From the NCBI GenBank assembly GCA_016789105.1, contig JAEURN010000003.1, positions 62,001 to 126,000 of the forward strand: a stretch of 64,000 nucleotides of DNA, read 5' to 3'. Source of the DNA: Armatimonadota bacterium (GTDB taxonomy: Bacteria; Armatimonadota; Fimbriimonadia; Fimbriimonadales; Fimbriimonadaceae). The notes under the pieces are model-generated. The model worked only from the letters and a program-made list of their open reading frames with translations, made no database searches and was not told where the DNA came from. Every line of letters starts with the position of its first letter. The stretch's first letter is position 1. The position numbers and the translations under genes are program-made. This document shows, one piece after another, positions 54,488 through 64,000 of the stretch.

Positions 54488-57400
54488 ATGGGCCGCCTCC
54501 TCGCGTTCGCCGCTATGGGGGCGGCCCTTGTTTTTTCAAGTCCAGCCCCACCCCCCGACAAAGCCCAGACCGGTCGACTCCGACTGATCCCAATCGTCAG
54601 CGACCAAAGGCTGGAAGACATTCAAGAATCGCCGGACGGCACCCGGCTCCTCACCCACGACCGCGGATTTGCCCCCCGGCTGTGGGATCCGCGGACCATG
54701 CGGCTCCTCGCCGTCCTCCCCAACCGGCTCCAAAGCGTGGGGCAAGCCGTGATGTCCGATTCCGGCACTCTCATTGCTACCAACAGCCGCGACGAAATCC
54801 GGCTTTGGGAGACGGCAACCGCCCATGTCGTCGCTACGTTCGACGCGGCCAAGGCCGGTTCGCCGTTTATCCGGGTTGCAATCTCGCCCGATGGGAAGCG
54901 GGTGGCCATCGCCGGACCCAGCGACGGGTTTTGGCTTGCCGAAGCCCCGGATTTCGAACTCAAGCCGGTCTCAACCGGGATTTCGAGCGCCGACGCCCTA
55001 GACCTAGAATTCTCAGCTGACGGCAACCTCCTAGCCCTCAGCACCAAGCAGGATTTTGTCGCCGTCTACGATTTTAAGAGCCGGGGCACGGTCCGGCTCA
55101 AAACATCAGCCGAAGGCAATCCCTGGGCCGAGATCTCCGCCGACGGGTCACAGGTTTTGGTCACCTGCGCCGACAACAACGCCTATTTGTTCGAATACCC
55201 TTCGGGCCGCAAACTTGGGAGCTTTCCCCACATCATTGGCGAAAAAGGATCCGTGCCCAACACTTTGATGGCGGCTCTCTTTGTCGGCCCGGGGCAATCC
55301 GAATTCCTGGTGTGTGGGCCGACGGGGACACTCACCGTTTACGACCGCAAAACCCTTGAAAAAAAGCGGGAGCTCACCGGGTACACGAGACCGGTCCGCG
55401 AAATCCGCAAAAGCCGCGACGGGCTTAGGGTCGCCACGTACGAAGACAACGAATTTGCCGATTACGACCCACTGAAGTTGTGGGATGTCGAATCTGGCAA
55501 AGAATTCCCGTTCAACCGTGCGGGAGGGCCGACGGCAGGAGCCTTCAGCCCGGACGGATCGGTCTTTTGGGTCGGTTACGAAAATGGAAGCATCGTCCAA
55601 CACCGCCTTGCTGATGGTGAGTGGAAGGCCACTACTATATCTACCGTTCGGACATTGGACAGTTTGCGGGTCGTGCCCCAAACGGGGAGGGTCCTCGTTT
55701 CGCCAACCGACGGGCCGGGAAACAAATTCAGCTTTGATGCCCGTAAGGTCCACCTCGACCAGATTTATTCGACCGGCGCGGCCAAAGCTGACATCTCCCA
55801 AAATGGCGCGTTCGCCATCTCCCCGGCTTACGTCAAGAACGAAGACGAATCGCAGTCCGAATACCAGGCCTGCTGGAACCTGGCTACCGACAAGCCAGCC
55901 GTCGTGATCTTCAACGACAGCTACAAGGGATCCAGTTGGGGGCCGGACAACAAAATGCTGTCCTTCTCGGATAAGCGGGTTGATCTTTTCGACCCGTACG
56001 TTGAGGAGATTCCCGACAATGGAAAAGTCGATTCCTATGTCAAGAACTTCATAGAACTTAATGAGGGGTTCACAATCGCCTGGGCGCGGATGTCCGACGA
56101 CTTCTCAACCGTCATCGTCGGCATCAAAAACAACGACGGAAACGACATCAACGACTATGTCCAGCTGATCGATGCGGATTCGGGCGAATATTACGACACC
56201 ATTGCCACAAAGGATTTTGTCGAACCTGGGGCGATCACTTTTGTCAAAGGGCAGCCGTTGGTTTTCTATTCCAGTGCAAACGTCCATGGCATTGACGTCA
56301 AAGCCCATAAAGAGATTTGGACGCATACGTTGGACAGCGACACTGTTCAGAAATTCTGCTACTCCCCAGACGGCTCATCTCTCTACCGCCTCTCGCCGAC
56401 CAAGGTCGAGCGGATCGACCCCGCGAATGGCGACGCCGAAGCAGGATTGGAGATCCCCGGTGGAGGGAACGAATACTTCCCCACCTACTATTTGGATACT
56501 GACGGGAAGCTGGCCGCCATCGCGCAGGCCCGCCAGGTCAGTTTCATCGACTTGCGCGGCCTCAAATTAGTCCGGACCGTCACCCGGCCTGACCAAGTGA
56601 GCGACCTCCAGTTCTTGACCCCTCAAAACCGGTTGATCATTACCGATGCCACCGAACAGGCCACCATTTGGGAGTTGGATAAGGTTCTGGATCCGGCCGA
56701 GCCAGAAAGCCTCGGCCCAATCGGTTCGTTTGTGCTGATGCACAGGACACCGGATCGACCCGACCTGCCCGACAACGCCTGGCTCGTCATGGACAGCGAG
56801 GGCCGCTTTGATGCTCCCGACCCCAACAAAGTCGCCGGCGCGGCCTATGTCCTCGAATGGTCTGGCGGGCTTGAACCCATCGATGTCGGCCAGCTCAAGT
56901 CGCTCTATTACGAGCCCGGGCTCTTTGGCAAACTTTTGGGTTTTGACAATGAAGCAAGGCGGCCGGTGCCCGACCGGGAAACAATCCGATTGTTCCCAGA
57001 AATCACCGTCACCCCAAATAAATCGAACCCGAGCCGGCTGACCGTGACTTTGACCGACCGGGACAACGGGGGGATTGGCCAGGCCGACATCTATCTCAAC
57101 GGCAAACTCGTGGCGACAAAATCCGGATCCGGCTTCTTCACACTAGACACCACCGAATACAAGCCGTTCTTCTTGCCCAAATCGCAGTTGGGCGAAGGCA
57201 AAGGAAACCTGCTCACCATCGTCGCCGCAAACGCCCGCGGCGACCTCAAGAGCCCGCCCACCGTCATCGACCTCGGCATTCCAGAAGACCTGGCCGTCCC
57301 ACCGACAAACATTTATGGGCTGTTCGTCGGCGTCGGGAATTATGTCGGCACGTCGCGCGATTTGACCGCGCCACCCTACGATGCACGGGTTTTGGGCCAG

Positions 57401-58495
57401 GCCGTCAAGTCGGTTGCCGAGCGGCTTCTTCCGGGGAAAGTCCACATCACGGTAATGACGACTGACGACTCCGCCAACCAGCCCGACCGAAAACCGATCC
57501 TCGATTGGTTTGCCGACGTCGCGCAAAAGGCAACGTCTTCAGACATTGTCGTCGTCTTTTTTGCCGGGCACGGGACCAGCTCGGTCGCCGGCAAGTCCGG
57601 CTATTTCTTCCTAACCGCCGGAGCCGACCCGTCTGATATTTCCGCCGCGGTTTTGGGAGTCCACACAATCAGTGGCGACGACCTGCAGCAAGCGCTTGGG
57701 CAAATCCCTGCCGGCAAGCAGGTCATTGTCCTGGATACCTGCCATAGCGGCGCCGCCGCCGGAAACTTGATCCAAGACCGGAGCTCGGGCAGCGACTACG
57801 TCCGCGCTTATGAAGCCATCCGCGACGCCACCGGCACCTGGCTCCTTGCCGGAGCCGCCGCCGACCAGATGAGCTACGAGAGCCGCTCGGTCGACCACGG
57901 GCTGCTCACCTACGCCTTGCTTGAAGCCTTAGACAGGGTTTCCCCGGCTGGGCTGAGGGCAACCAACAGCGGGGATATGTTTGTGGATGTCGGAAAATGG
58001 CTCGGATATGCCGCCGACCGGGTGGAATCTTTGCGGGCCGAAGTCGGAATCGACGGCGTTCAAAAACCCGAACTGAAGCGGTCCAAAAACGACGCCTCAT
58101 TCGATATCGGCGTGACGGGTGAGAGGTTCCGGGGCGAAATCGGGCTCAAACCACCAATGCCCATCGTGCTTATGGGCACGTTCGACCAAGATGAGGAAGA
58201 CCCGCTCGGGCTAGAGCCCTTGATTGCCGATGCCATCAAAGACCAGCCGAATTACAAACTGTGGCTGAATGTGGCCAAACACCCCAATGCATTCCGGGTG
58301 GCAGGTCAATACACTGTCGCCGGCGACAAAGTCGCCTTGCGCCTCTTTATTCAAAGGTTCGACGGCAAACTCACGCGGACGAACATCAAAGTCGTGGAAA
58401 TCGCAGGGGTCAAACAAGACATTCCGGGTCTTGTCCAAAAAATCAAAGAAACCGTCGCCCGCGAGGTGCCGAGCCTTGCGGTTCAAGGCGGGTAA
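54488..58495 (+). CDS. Exported WD40/propeller-caspase fusion protein
   Basis: A 1335-residue protein: signal peptide (MGRLLAFAAMGAALVFS), WD40/YVTN-like repeats (about 30-740, e.g. ISPDGKRVAIAG, EFSADGNLLALS, FSPDGSVFWVG), a linker AWLVMDSEGRFDAPD typical of WD40-caspase proteins, an Ig-like domain (about 830-935), then a caspase domain from residue 940. The dyad is intact: H1028 (FAGHGTS) and C1085 (LDTCHSGAA). The last about 120 residues resemble a TolB-N/adenylate-cyclase-associated alpha/beta domain (AGQYTVAGDKVALRLFIQRFDG). It is cotranscribed with the small caspase. The propeller may sense or bind a partner that triggers proteolysis; the trigger is unknown. Confidence 0.9.
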   Translation: MGRLLAFAAMGAALVFSSPAPPPDKAQTGRLRLIPIVSDQRLEDIQESPDGTRLLTHDRGFAPRLWDPRTMRLLAVLPNRLQSVGQAVMSDSGTLIATNSRDEIRLWETATAHVVATFDAAKAGSPFIRVAISPDGKRVAIAGPSDGFWLAEAPDFELKPVSTGISSADALDLEFSADGNLLALSTKQDFVAVYDFKSRGTVRLKTSAEGNPWAEISADGSQVLVTCADNNAYLFEYPSGRKLGSFPHIIGEKGSVPNTLMAALFVGPGQSEFLVCGPTGTLTVYDRKTLEKKRELTGYTRPVREIRKSRDGLRVATYEDNEFADYDPLKLWDVESGKEFPFNRAGGPTAGAFSPDGSVFWVGYENGSIVQHRLADGEWKATTISTVRTLDSLRVVPQTGRVLVSPTDGPGNKFSFDARKVHLDQIYSTGAAKADISQNGAFAISPAYVKNEDESQSEYQACWNLATDKPAVVIFNDSYKGSSWGPDNKMLSFSDKRVDLFDPYVEEIPDNGKVDSYVKNFIELNEGFTIAWARMSDDFSTVIVGIKNNDGNDINDYVQLIDADSGEYYDTIATKDFVEPGAITFVKGQPLVFYSSANVHGIDVKAHKEIWTHTLDSDTVQKFCYSPDGSSLYRLSPTKVERIDPANGDAEAGLEIPGGGNEYFPTYYLDTDGKLAAIAQARQVSFIDLRGLKLVRTVTRPDQVSDLQFLTPQNRLIITDATEQATIWELDKVLDPAEPESLGPIGSFVLMHRTPDRPDLPDNAWLVMDSEGRFDAPDPNKVAGAAYVLEWSGGLEPIDVGQLKSLYYEPGLFGKLLGFDNEARRPVPDRETIRLFPEITVTPNKSNPSRLTVTLTDRDNGGIGQADIYLNGKLVATKSGSGFFTLDTTEYKPFFLPKSQLGEGKGNLLTIVAANARGDLKSPPTVIDLGIPEDLAVPPTNIYGLFVGVGNYVGTSRDLTAPPYDARVLGQAVKSVAERLLPGKVHITVMTTDDSANQPDRKPILDWFADVAQKATSSDIVVVFFAGHGTSSVAGKSGYFFLTAGADPSDISAAVLGVHTISGDDLQQALGQIPAGKQVIVLDTCHSGAAAGNLIQDRSSGSDYVRAYEAIRDATGTWLLAGAAADQMSYESRSVDHGLLTYALLEALDRVSPAGLRATNSGDMFVDVGKWLGYAADRVESLRAEVGIDGVQKPELKRSKNDASFDIGVTGERFRGEIGLKPPMPIVLMGTFDQDEEDPLGLEPLIADAIKDQPNYKLWLNVAKHPNAFRVAGQYTVAGDKVALRLFIQRFDGKLTRTNIKVVEIAGVKQDIPGLVQKIKETVAREVPSLAVQGG

Positions 58496-58552
58496 CGGGC
58501 CGATTGACCCGTCTGGGACCGCCCCGGGTCCACCGTCCCAACAAAGCTGGAA

Positions 58553-58579
58553 TTAGCAGTCTCGCTGGTACACTGCCAA
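58553..58579 (+). promoter_or_regulatory. CIRCE-like operator upstream of groESL
   Basis: TTAGCAGTC-N9-CACTGCCAA at 58553-58579 has the CIRCE geometry (9-9-9) and matches TTAGCACTC-N9-GAGTGCTAA at about 14 of 18 positions, with AGTC/CACT replacing ACTC/GAGT. TACACT (58569-58574) may be the -10. HrcA repression is therefore likely. The hrcA gene is not in the window. Confidence 0.7.
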
Positions 58580-58628
58580 AACACTTCCCGTCTTGGGAAT
58601 CACAGCACGAGGAGAACCACCAGAACCC

Positions 58629-60547
<1,919 letters not shown>

Positions 60548-60568
60548 GGTCGCGGCTGGTTCCGTATC

Positions 60569-60609
60569 CAAGCCCCCACCCCGCTCAAGCCGGGATGGGG
60601 GCTTGCTTA
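60569..60609 (+). terminator. Terminator hairpin after groEL
   Basis: 10-bp arms CAAGCCCCCA / TGGGGGCTTG, stabilised by an inner CCC/GGG pairing, followed by CTTATT. It closes the groESL operon, separating it from lysS. Confidence 0.75.
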
Positions 60610-60675
60610 TTGGCAGTGGTTGTGCCGCGTCCCCAGCCGCATCCGAACCCAAACAGTAAACTCCCCACCCTCACC

Positions 60676-62211
60676 ATGAGCGAAGAGCGTACGATCCGCG
60701 AAATCCGCCTCGACAAGCTGCAACAGCTGCGCGAACTCGGTTTTGACCCCTATGCAACCGAAAAATTCCAGATCGACCACTCTGCCAAACATCTGCTCGA
60801 CAATTTCGACAGTCTCGCCGTGCTTGAAGAAGGCGCCGAAAAGCCGACGGTATCTTTTGCCGGCCGCATCGTGGCCCTGCGCGAAATGGGGAAGGCCGCC
60901 TTCGCTCACCTCAGCGATGGCGACGACAAGATCCAAATCTACGTCCGCAAAAACGACCTGGACGAATGGAATGGCAACGGGTGGGCTGCGTTCAAGCTGC
61001 TCGACATCGGCGACCATGTCGGCATTACGGGTTACCTCTTCAAAACCAAGACCGGTGAAAAATCAATCCACGTCCAGACGGTCACCCCGCTCAGCAAATC
61101 CTTGCACGCACTCCCCTTGGGTAAAGAAAAAGATGGAGAGCAATGGTACGGCCTGACCGACGTCGACCAGCGGTACCGGCACCGCCACCTCGACCTCGTC
61201 TGCAACCACGAAGCCCGGGAGCAACTGCTCAAGCGCTCGCACATCGTGCGGGAAGTCCGCCACTTCTTTGACAACCGGGGGTACATCGAAGTCGAAACGC
61301 CCCTCCTCCAACTCGAAGCCGGCGGTGCCGCCGCCCGGCCGTTCCTCACCCACTACAACGCCTACGACCTGCAGGTCAAGCTGCGGATTTCCCTTGAGCT
61401 GTATTTGAAGCGGATCATCTGTGGCGACGTGCCCAAGGTGTACGAAATTGGCCGGGTGTTTCGGAACGAGGGCGTCTCCAACCGCCACAACCCCGAATTC
61501 ACCCTCCTCGAATGGTACGAAGCCTACGCCAACCTGGAAGACATGATGGCGTGCGTCGAAGACCTTTTCCGACACGTGGCGCTTGCCGTGTTTGGAGAAT
61601 CAAAGCTCCATGGACTCGATTTCGGCCAGCCGTGGCACCGGGTCGACCTCATGACCGCGATCCACGAACGCTCTGGAATTTCGCCCGAAGAGCTCACTTC
61701 CATTGATTCCGCCAAAGCCGCCATGAAGCGCGTCGGACTGCCCACGGAAAAGGAAAACAACCTCGGCGGAATCATCGAAAAACTCCTTGAACATTTTGTG
61801 GAGCCGCACCTGCAGGAACCGACTTTCGTCGTCGGCTACCCCATCGAAACTTCCCCGCTCGCCAAAAAAGACCCCAACCGCCCCGGTTTCACCCGCCGGT
61901 TTGAAGGGTATGTGCTGGGCCGGGAGATCTGCAATGCCTTTAGCGAGATTAACGACCCGATCGACCAGCGTGAACGGTTTGAGCAGCAATTGGGCGAGCG
62001 CGACAAAGGCGATGACGAAGCCCACCCCATGGATGAACAGTTCCTTTACGCATTGGAAAGCGGCATGCCCCCCACCGGAGGCTGCGGTATCGGCATCGAT
62101 CGGCTCGTCATGCTCCTCACTGGGGCTGAGCATTTGCGGGAAATCTTGCTGTTCCCCATGATGCGGCCCGAGATCCGGCACGACAACCCAGATCTTTCAG
62201 AAGAAGAGTGA
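60676..62211 (+). CDS. lysS: Class II lysyl-tRNA synthetase
   Basis: A 511-residue synthetase that charges tRNA-Lys. It has an OB-fold anticodon-binding domain (about 50-155, [21 protein letters not shown]) and the class II motifs: motif 1 [15 protein letters not shown], motif 2 [23 protein letters not shown], and motif 3 [14 protein letters not shown]. The start is ATG 60676; a longer upstream reading runs over the groEL tail and terminator and is rejected. TAAACT lies 13 bases before the ATG. It is convergent with pseudopilin copy 5. Confidence 0.97.
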   Translation: MSEERTIREIRLDKLQQLRELGFDPYATEKFQIDHSAKHLLDNFDSLAVLEEGAEKPTVSFAGRIVALREMGKAAFAHLSDGDDKIQIYVRKNDLDEWNGNGWAAFKLLDIGDHVGITGYLFKTKTGEKSIHVQTVTPLSKSLHALPLGKEKDGEQWYGLTDVDQRYRHRHLDLVCNHEAREQLLKRSHIVREVRHFFDNRGYIEVETPLLQLEAGGAAARPFLTHYNAYDLQVKLRISLELYLKRIICGDVPKVYEIGRVFRNEGVSNRHNPEFTLLEWYEAYANLEDMMACVEDLFRHVALAVFGESKLHGLDFGQPWHRVDLMTAIHERSGISPEELTSIDSAKAAMKRVGLPTEKENNLGGIIEKLLEHFVEPHLQEPTFVVGYPIETSPLAKKDPNRPGFTRRFEGYVLGREICNAFSEINDPIDQRERFEQQLGERDKGDDEAHPMDEQFLYALESGMPPTGGCGIGIDRLVMLLTGAEHLREILLFPMMRPEIRHDNPDLSEEE

Positions 62212-62242
62212 AAGCCGCAACGGGCAAGTTGCGGCGAGAGCC

Positions 62243-62941
62243 TTAATACTTGCGGATGTCTTTCTTGATCCACTTCGCGTGCATGTCGAAGTAGATTTCG
62301 TTGCGGCCCCCGTTATGGGCAGACCACCCTTCTTGCGGCGGTTCGCTGCCGCCGACATTCCACAGGGAGTGGGAATAGTTCCACCATCCGGCCTCGTAAA
62401 AGGGCGTCATCAACCATTCTTGAGAACTCACCGTCGTACCTTTGGCATCACAGACCGCGGCCGGGTTCCGGCCCCGGGTGAACCTGGTCGAAGCCTGGTT
62501 GGTTTCCGCCAGAAGGTCACTGACATAGTGGGTTCTTCCCTTAGCATCGTCGTCTATGCCGTTCAACCGCCACGGTTTGTCGAAGTGGCTCATCCAACCC
62601 GTAAGTTTCTGGGTGCCCAAGGCAGGCGAAAAATAGAGTTGGGTGTTTTTGATATAGGGGTGCCAAAGCGGCATAAAGCTTCCGACGACCGCATATTTCC
62701 TGTGATCCGCGCGAACTTCCAGAGTCAACTGCAAGTCGCTATCGGGAATCCAGGGCATCAAGTCGTCGAAATCGCTGATGTACAGCTCGTTGCCCAACCC
62801 GATCTGACGCAGGTTGCTGAGGCAAAACGTCCGCTTGGCCGCCTGCTTGGCCTGGGCGAAGACGGGAAAAAGGACCGCCGCCAATATTGCAACGATTGCA
62901 ATGACGACAAGGAGTTCAATCAAGGTGAAGGCGCGTCCCAC
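62243..62941 (-). CDS. Type II/IV pseudopilin-like protein (DUF1559-like), copy 5
   Basis: A 232-residue protein, the shortest of the five, starting GTG 62941 (MGRA then [18 protein letters not shown]; Ala before the cleavage site). TAGAGT lies five bases before the start. An ISDFDDLMP motif corresponds to the ADYDD of the others. The C-terminal segment [21 protein letters not shown] has the H-X9-D spacing but Gly is replaced by Met. It is a monocistronic unit, convergent with lysS. Confidence 0.88.
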   Translation of the reverse strand: MGRAFTLIELLVVIAIVAILAAVLFPVFAQAKQAAKRTFCLSNLRQIGLGNELYISDFDDLMPWIPDSDLQLTLEVRADHRKYAVVGSFMPLWHPYIKNTQLYFSPALGTQKLTGWMSHFDKPWRLNGIDDDAKGRTHYVSDLLAETNQASTRFTRGRNPAAVCDAKGTTVSSQEWLMTPFYEAGWWNYSHSLWNVGGSEPPQEGWSAHNGGRNEIYFDMHAKWIKKDIRKY

Positions 62942-63012
62942 AGCCCACTCTACCAGTCAAAGTATTAAGAAATTGTCATGTTATGTTATTGCATAACATT
63001 CACAAATGGAAT

Positions 63013-63030
63013 GGCCGCCCTAAGGCGGCC
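63013..63030 (-). terminator. Terminator-like hairpin past the flagellar gene
   Basis: 7-bp GC arms GGCCGCC / GGCGGCC with a CTAA loop, situated 27 bases beyond the stop of the flagellar hook gene on the minus strand. The following bases are not T-rich, so it is a weak terminator or a processing structure. Confidence 0.5.
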
Positions 63031-63056
63031 GCTCCATCAGGATGAAAATCTTAGGC

Positions 63057-64000
63057 TTAGCGCTTCATGTTGATCAAATCTTGCAGCATTTCGTCGACCG
63101 TGGTCACAACCCGCGTGTTGGCTTGGAAGCCACGTTGAGTGATGATCAAGTCGGTGAACTCGTTCCCGATGTCGATGTTCGACTGCTCCAAGAACCCGGC
63201 GTTAATTTGGCCGCGGCCACCGCTGCGCGGGGCGCCGACGACCGGAACCCCGGAGTTGTCCGTGTTGCGCCAAAGGTTCGAACCTTGGCGTTCCAAACCG
63301 TTCGGGTTCGGGAAGATTGCGCTGGCGATCTGGCCGAGCGATCGGGTCAGGCCGTTGGTGTAAAGACCGACGATAATGCCATCGGTGTTCACACTGAACG
63401 AACTCAACGATCCCGGCTCAAAACCGTTTTGACTGCTGGCCTGCACCTGCATTTCGGTAGCCAGTTGGCTGATGCCGCCAAAATCCAAATCAACCGAAAA
63501 AGCAGGGACGCCGCCCGCCGCCGGCGGGGTGACCGTGATCGTTCCCGGGCTACCCGTGAGCATCGCCCCGTTGGCAGGGTCGAAAGTCAACGAACCGGAT
63601 CCGGTCACCGTTGTGCCGCCCGCACCGGCAACCGTCCAATCCCACTGGTTGGGGGTTGCCGATTCAGTCAGGGTTAGGGTCAGGTCGTGGGAGCCGCCGA
63701 GCGAATCGAACACCCTCACGATACTTTGAGTGCTGGCCAAACCGGCATTGCTGAATTCGCGGCTATCCAAGTTGCCGGCGTAAGTCACGTTGGTCGTGAC
63801 CTGCACAGCCGTGCGGGCGCCGATCGGAACCGTGAGGTTTGAGGCCGGGCTGATTGGAGCGTTCGTATTGATGTTGCCCGTCGCCGGATCCGCCGGCCAC
63901 CCCATCAAGCGCTCGCCCGTTGCTCGGTGGACAATGTCGCCATTGGCATCAAGGTCAAAGGAGCCGTCGCGGGTGTAGGCCAGGCGCTCGCCGTTGCTCA
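63057..64000 (-). CDS. flgE: Flagellar hook protein FlgE (C-terminal part, runs off the right edge)
   Basis: About 314 residues of the C-terminal portion are in the window; the frame stays open to base 64000. The first residues (ERLAYTRDGSFDLDANGDIVHRATGERLMGWPAD) match the flagellar rod/hook D0-D1 beta region, and the C-terminus SNIDIGNEFTDLIITQRGFQANTRVVTTVDEMLQDLINMKR is a textbook Flg_bbr_C hook/basal-body helix. The middle is a Thr/Gly-rich FlgE insert (SLTFDPANGAML, FGGISQLATEMQVQASSQNGFEPG) that favours FlgE over FlgF/FlgG. The start lies outside the window. A hairpin terminator follows. Confidence 0.92.
   Translation of the reverse strand, partial: SNGERLAYTRDGSFDLDANGDIVHRATGERLMGWPADPATGNINTNAPISPASNLTVPIGARTAVQVTTNVTYAGNLDSREFSNAGLASTQSIVRVFDSLGGSHDLTLTLTESATPNQWDWTVAGAGGTTVTGSGSLTFDPANGAMLTGSPGTITVTPPAAGGVPAFSVDLDFGGISQLATEMQVQASSQNGFEPGSLSSFSVNTDGIIVGLYTNGLTRSLGQIASAIFPNPNGLERQGSNLWRNTDNSGVPVVGAPRSGGRGQINAGFLEQSNIDIGNEFTDLIITQRGFQANTRVVTTVDEMLQDLINMKR

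Overview
The window is a gene-dense, moderately GC-rich bacterial chromosome segment with no rRNA operon, CRISPR array, insertion sequence, integrase or phage block. The best guess for the source is an Armatimonadota bacterium, probably the Fimbriimonadia. That is inference from style: five scattered pseudopilins with near-identical FTLIELL(V/A)(V/A)IA(I/V)(I/V)AILAA N-termini and a D-G/S-H/S-A terminal signature, a PEP-CTERM protein, a didermic lipoprotein/secretion set, exported WD40-caspase and VPS10-type propellers, and flagellar genes. No 16S gene is present to settle it.

Layout. 1-6.2 kb: tail of a cell-wall-type gene, a DUF1385 membrane protein, a divergent mntH/mntR manganese pair with two operators, and clpB. 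6.2-13.5 kb: MmgE/PrpD protein, a metB-like gene with an rRNA m5C methyltransferase, an Lrp regulator with an Eis-like acetyltransferase, and pepF. 13.6-21 kb: pseudopilin plus small lipoprotein, exported M1-like protease, tRNA-Met, a candidate small RNA, a large VPS10-like propeller and a second pseudopilin. 21-31 kb: secreted unknown, nadE, penicillin acylase, trmFO, nhaA, PhyH dioxygenase, M28 peptidase, winged-helix protein. 31-45 kb: unknowns, BaiN-like flavoprotein, selA with two unknown genes, tatA, metzincin-like protease, S9 peptidase, carA. 45-54 kb: two tandem membrane-anchored helical proteins, glyA, a second pseudopilin/lipoprotein pair, PEP-CTERM protein, sulfatase, fourth pseudopilin. 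53.4-62.2 kb: a two-gene exported caspase operon directly upstream of groESL (with a CIRCE-like operator), then lysS. 62.2-64 kb: fifth pseudopilin and the C-terminal part of a flagellar hook protein running off the window.

How the genes work together. Core metabolism and translation (carA, glyA, nadE, lysS, trmFO, rsmB-like, tRNA-Met), protein quality control (clpB, groESL) and metal homeostasis (mntH/mntR) are interleaved with a large exported hydrolase set (M1-like, metzincin, S9, penicillin acylase, sulfatase, caspases) and surface proteins (pseudopilins, lipoproteins, PEP-CTERM).

Signals not explained by the gene list: a repeated arrangement in which a -10-like hexamer sits 5-10 nt before the start codon (probable leaderless mRNAs), a compact promoter/hairpin/terminator unit at about 17.0 kb that looks like a small RNA with an anti-Shine-Dalgarno loop, an in-frame palindromic repeat pair inside the rRNA methyltransferase gene, and two pseudopilin genes whose 3' ends overlap a TTG-started lipoprotein gene. 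There is no gene-free stretch longer than 300 bases. The longest gaps are 16939-17182 (candidate sRNA), 22881-23117 (nothing clear beyond the nadE promoter at its left edge), 47151-47350 (SD-masking hairpin and glyA promoter) and 20090-20281 (divergent promoter region).
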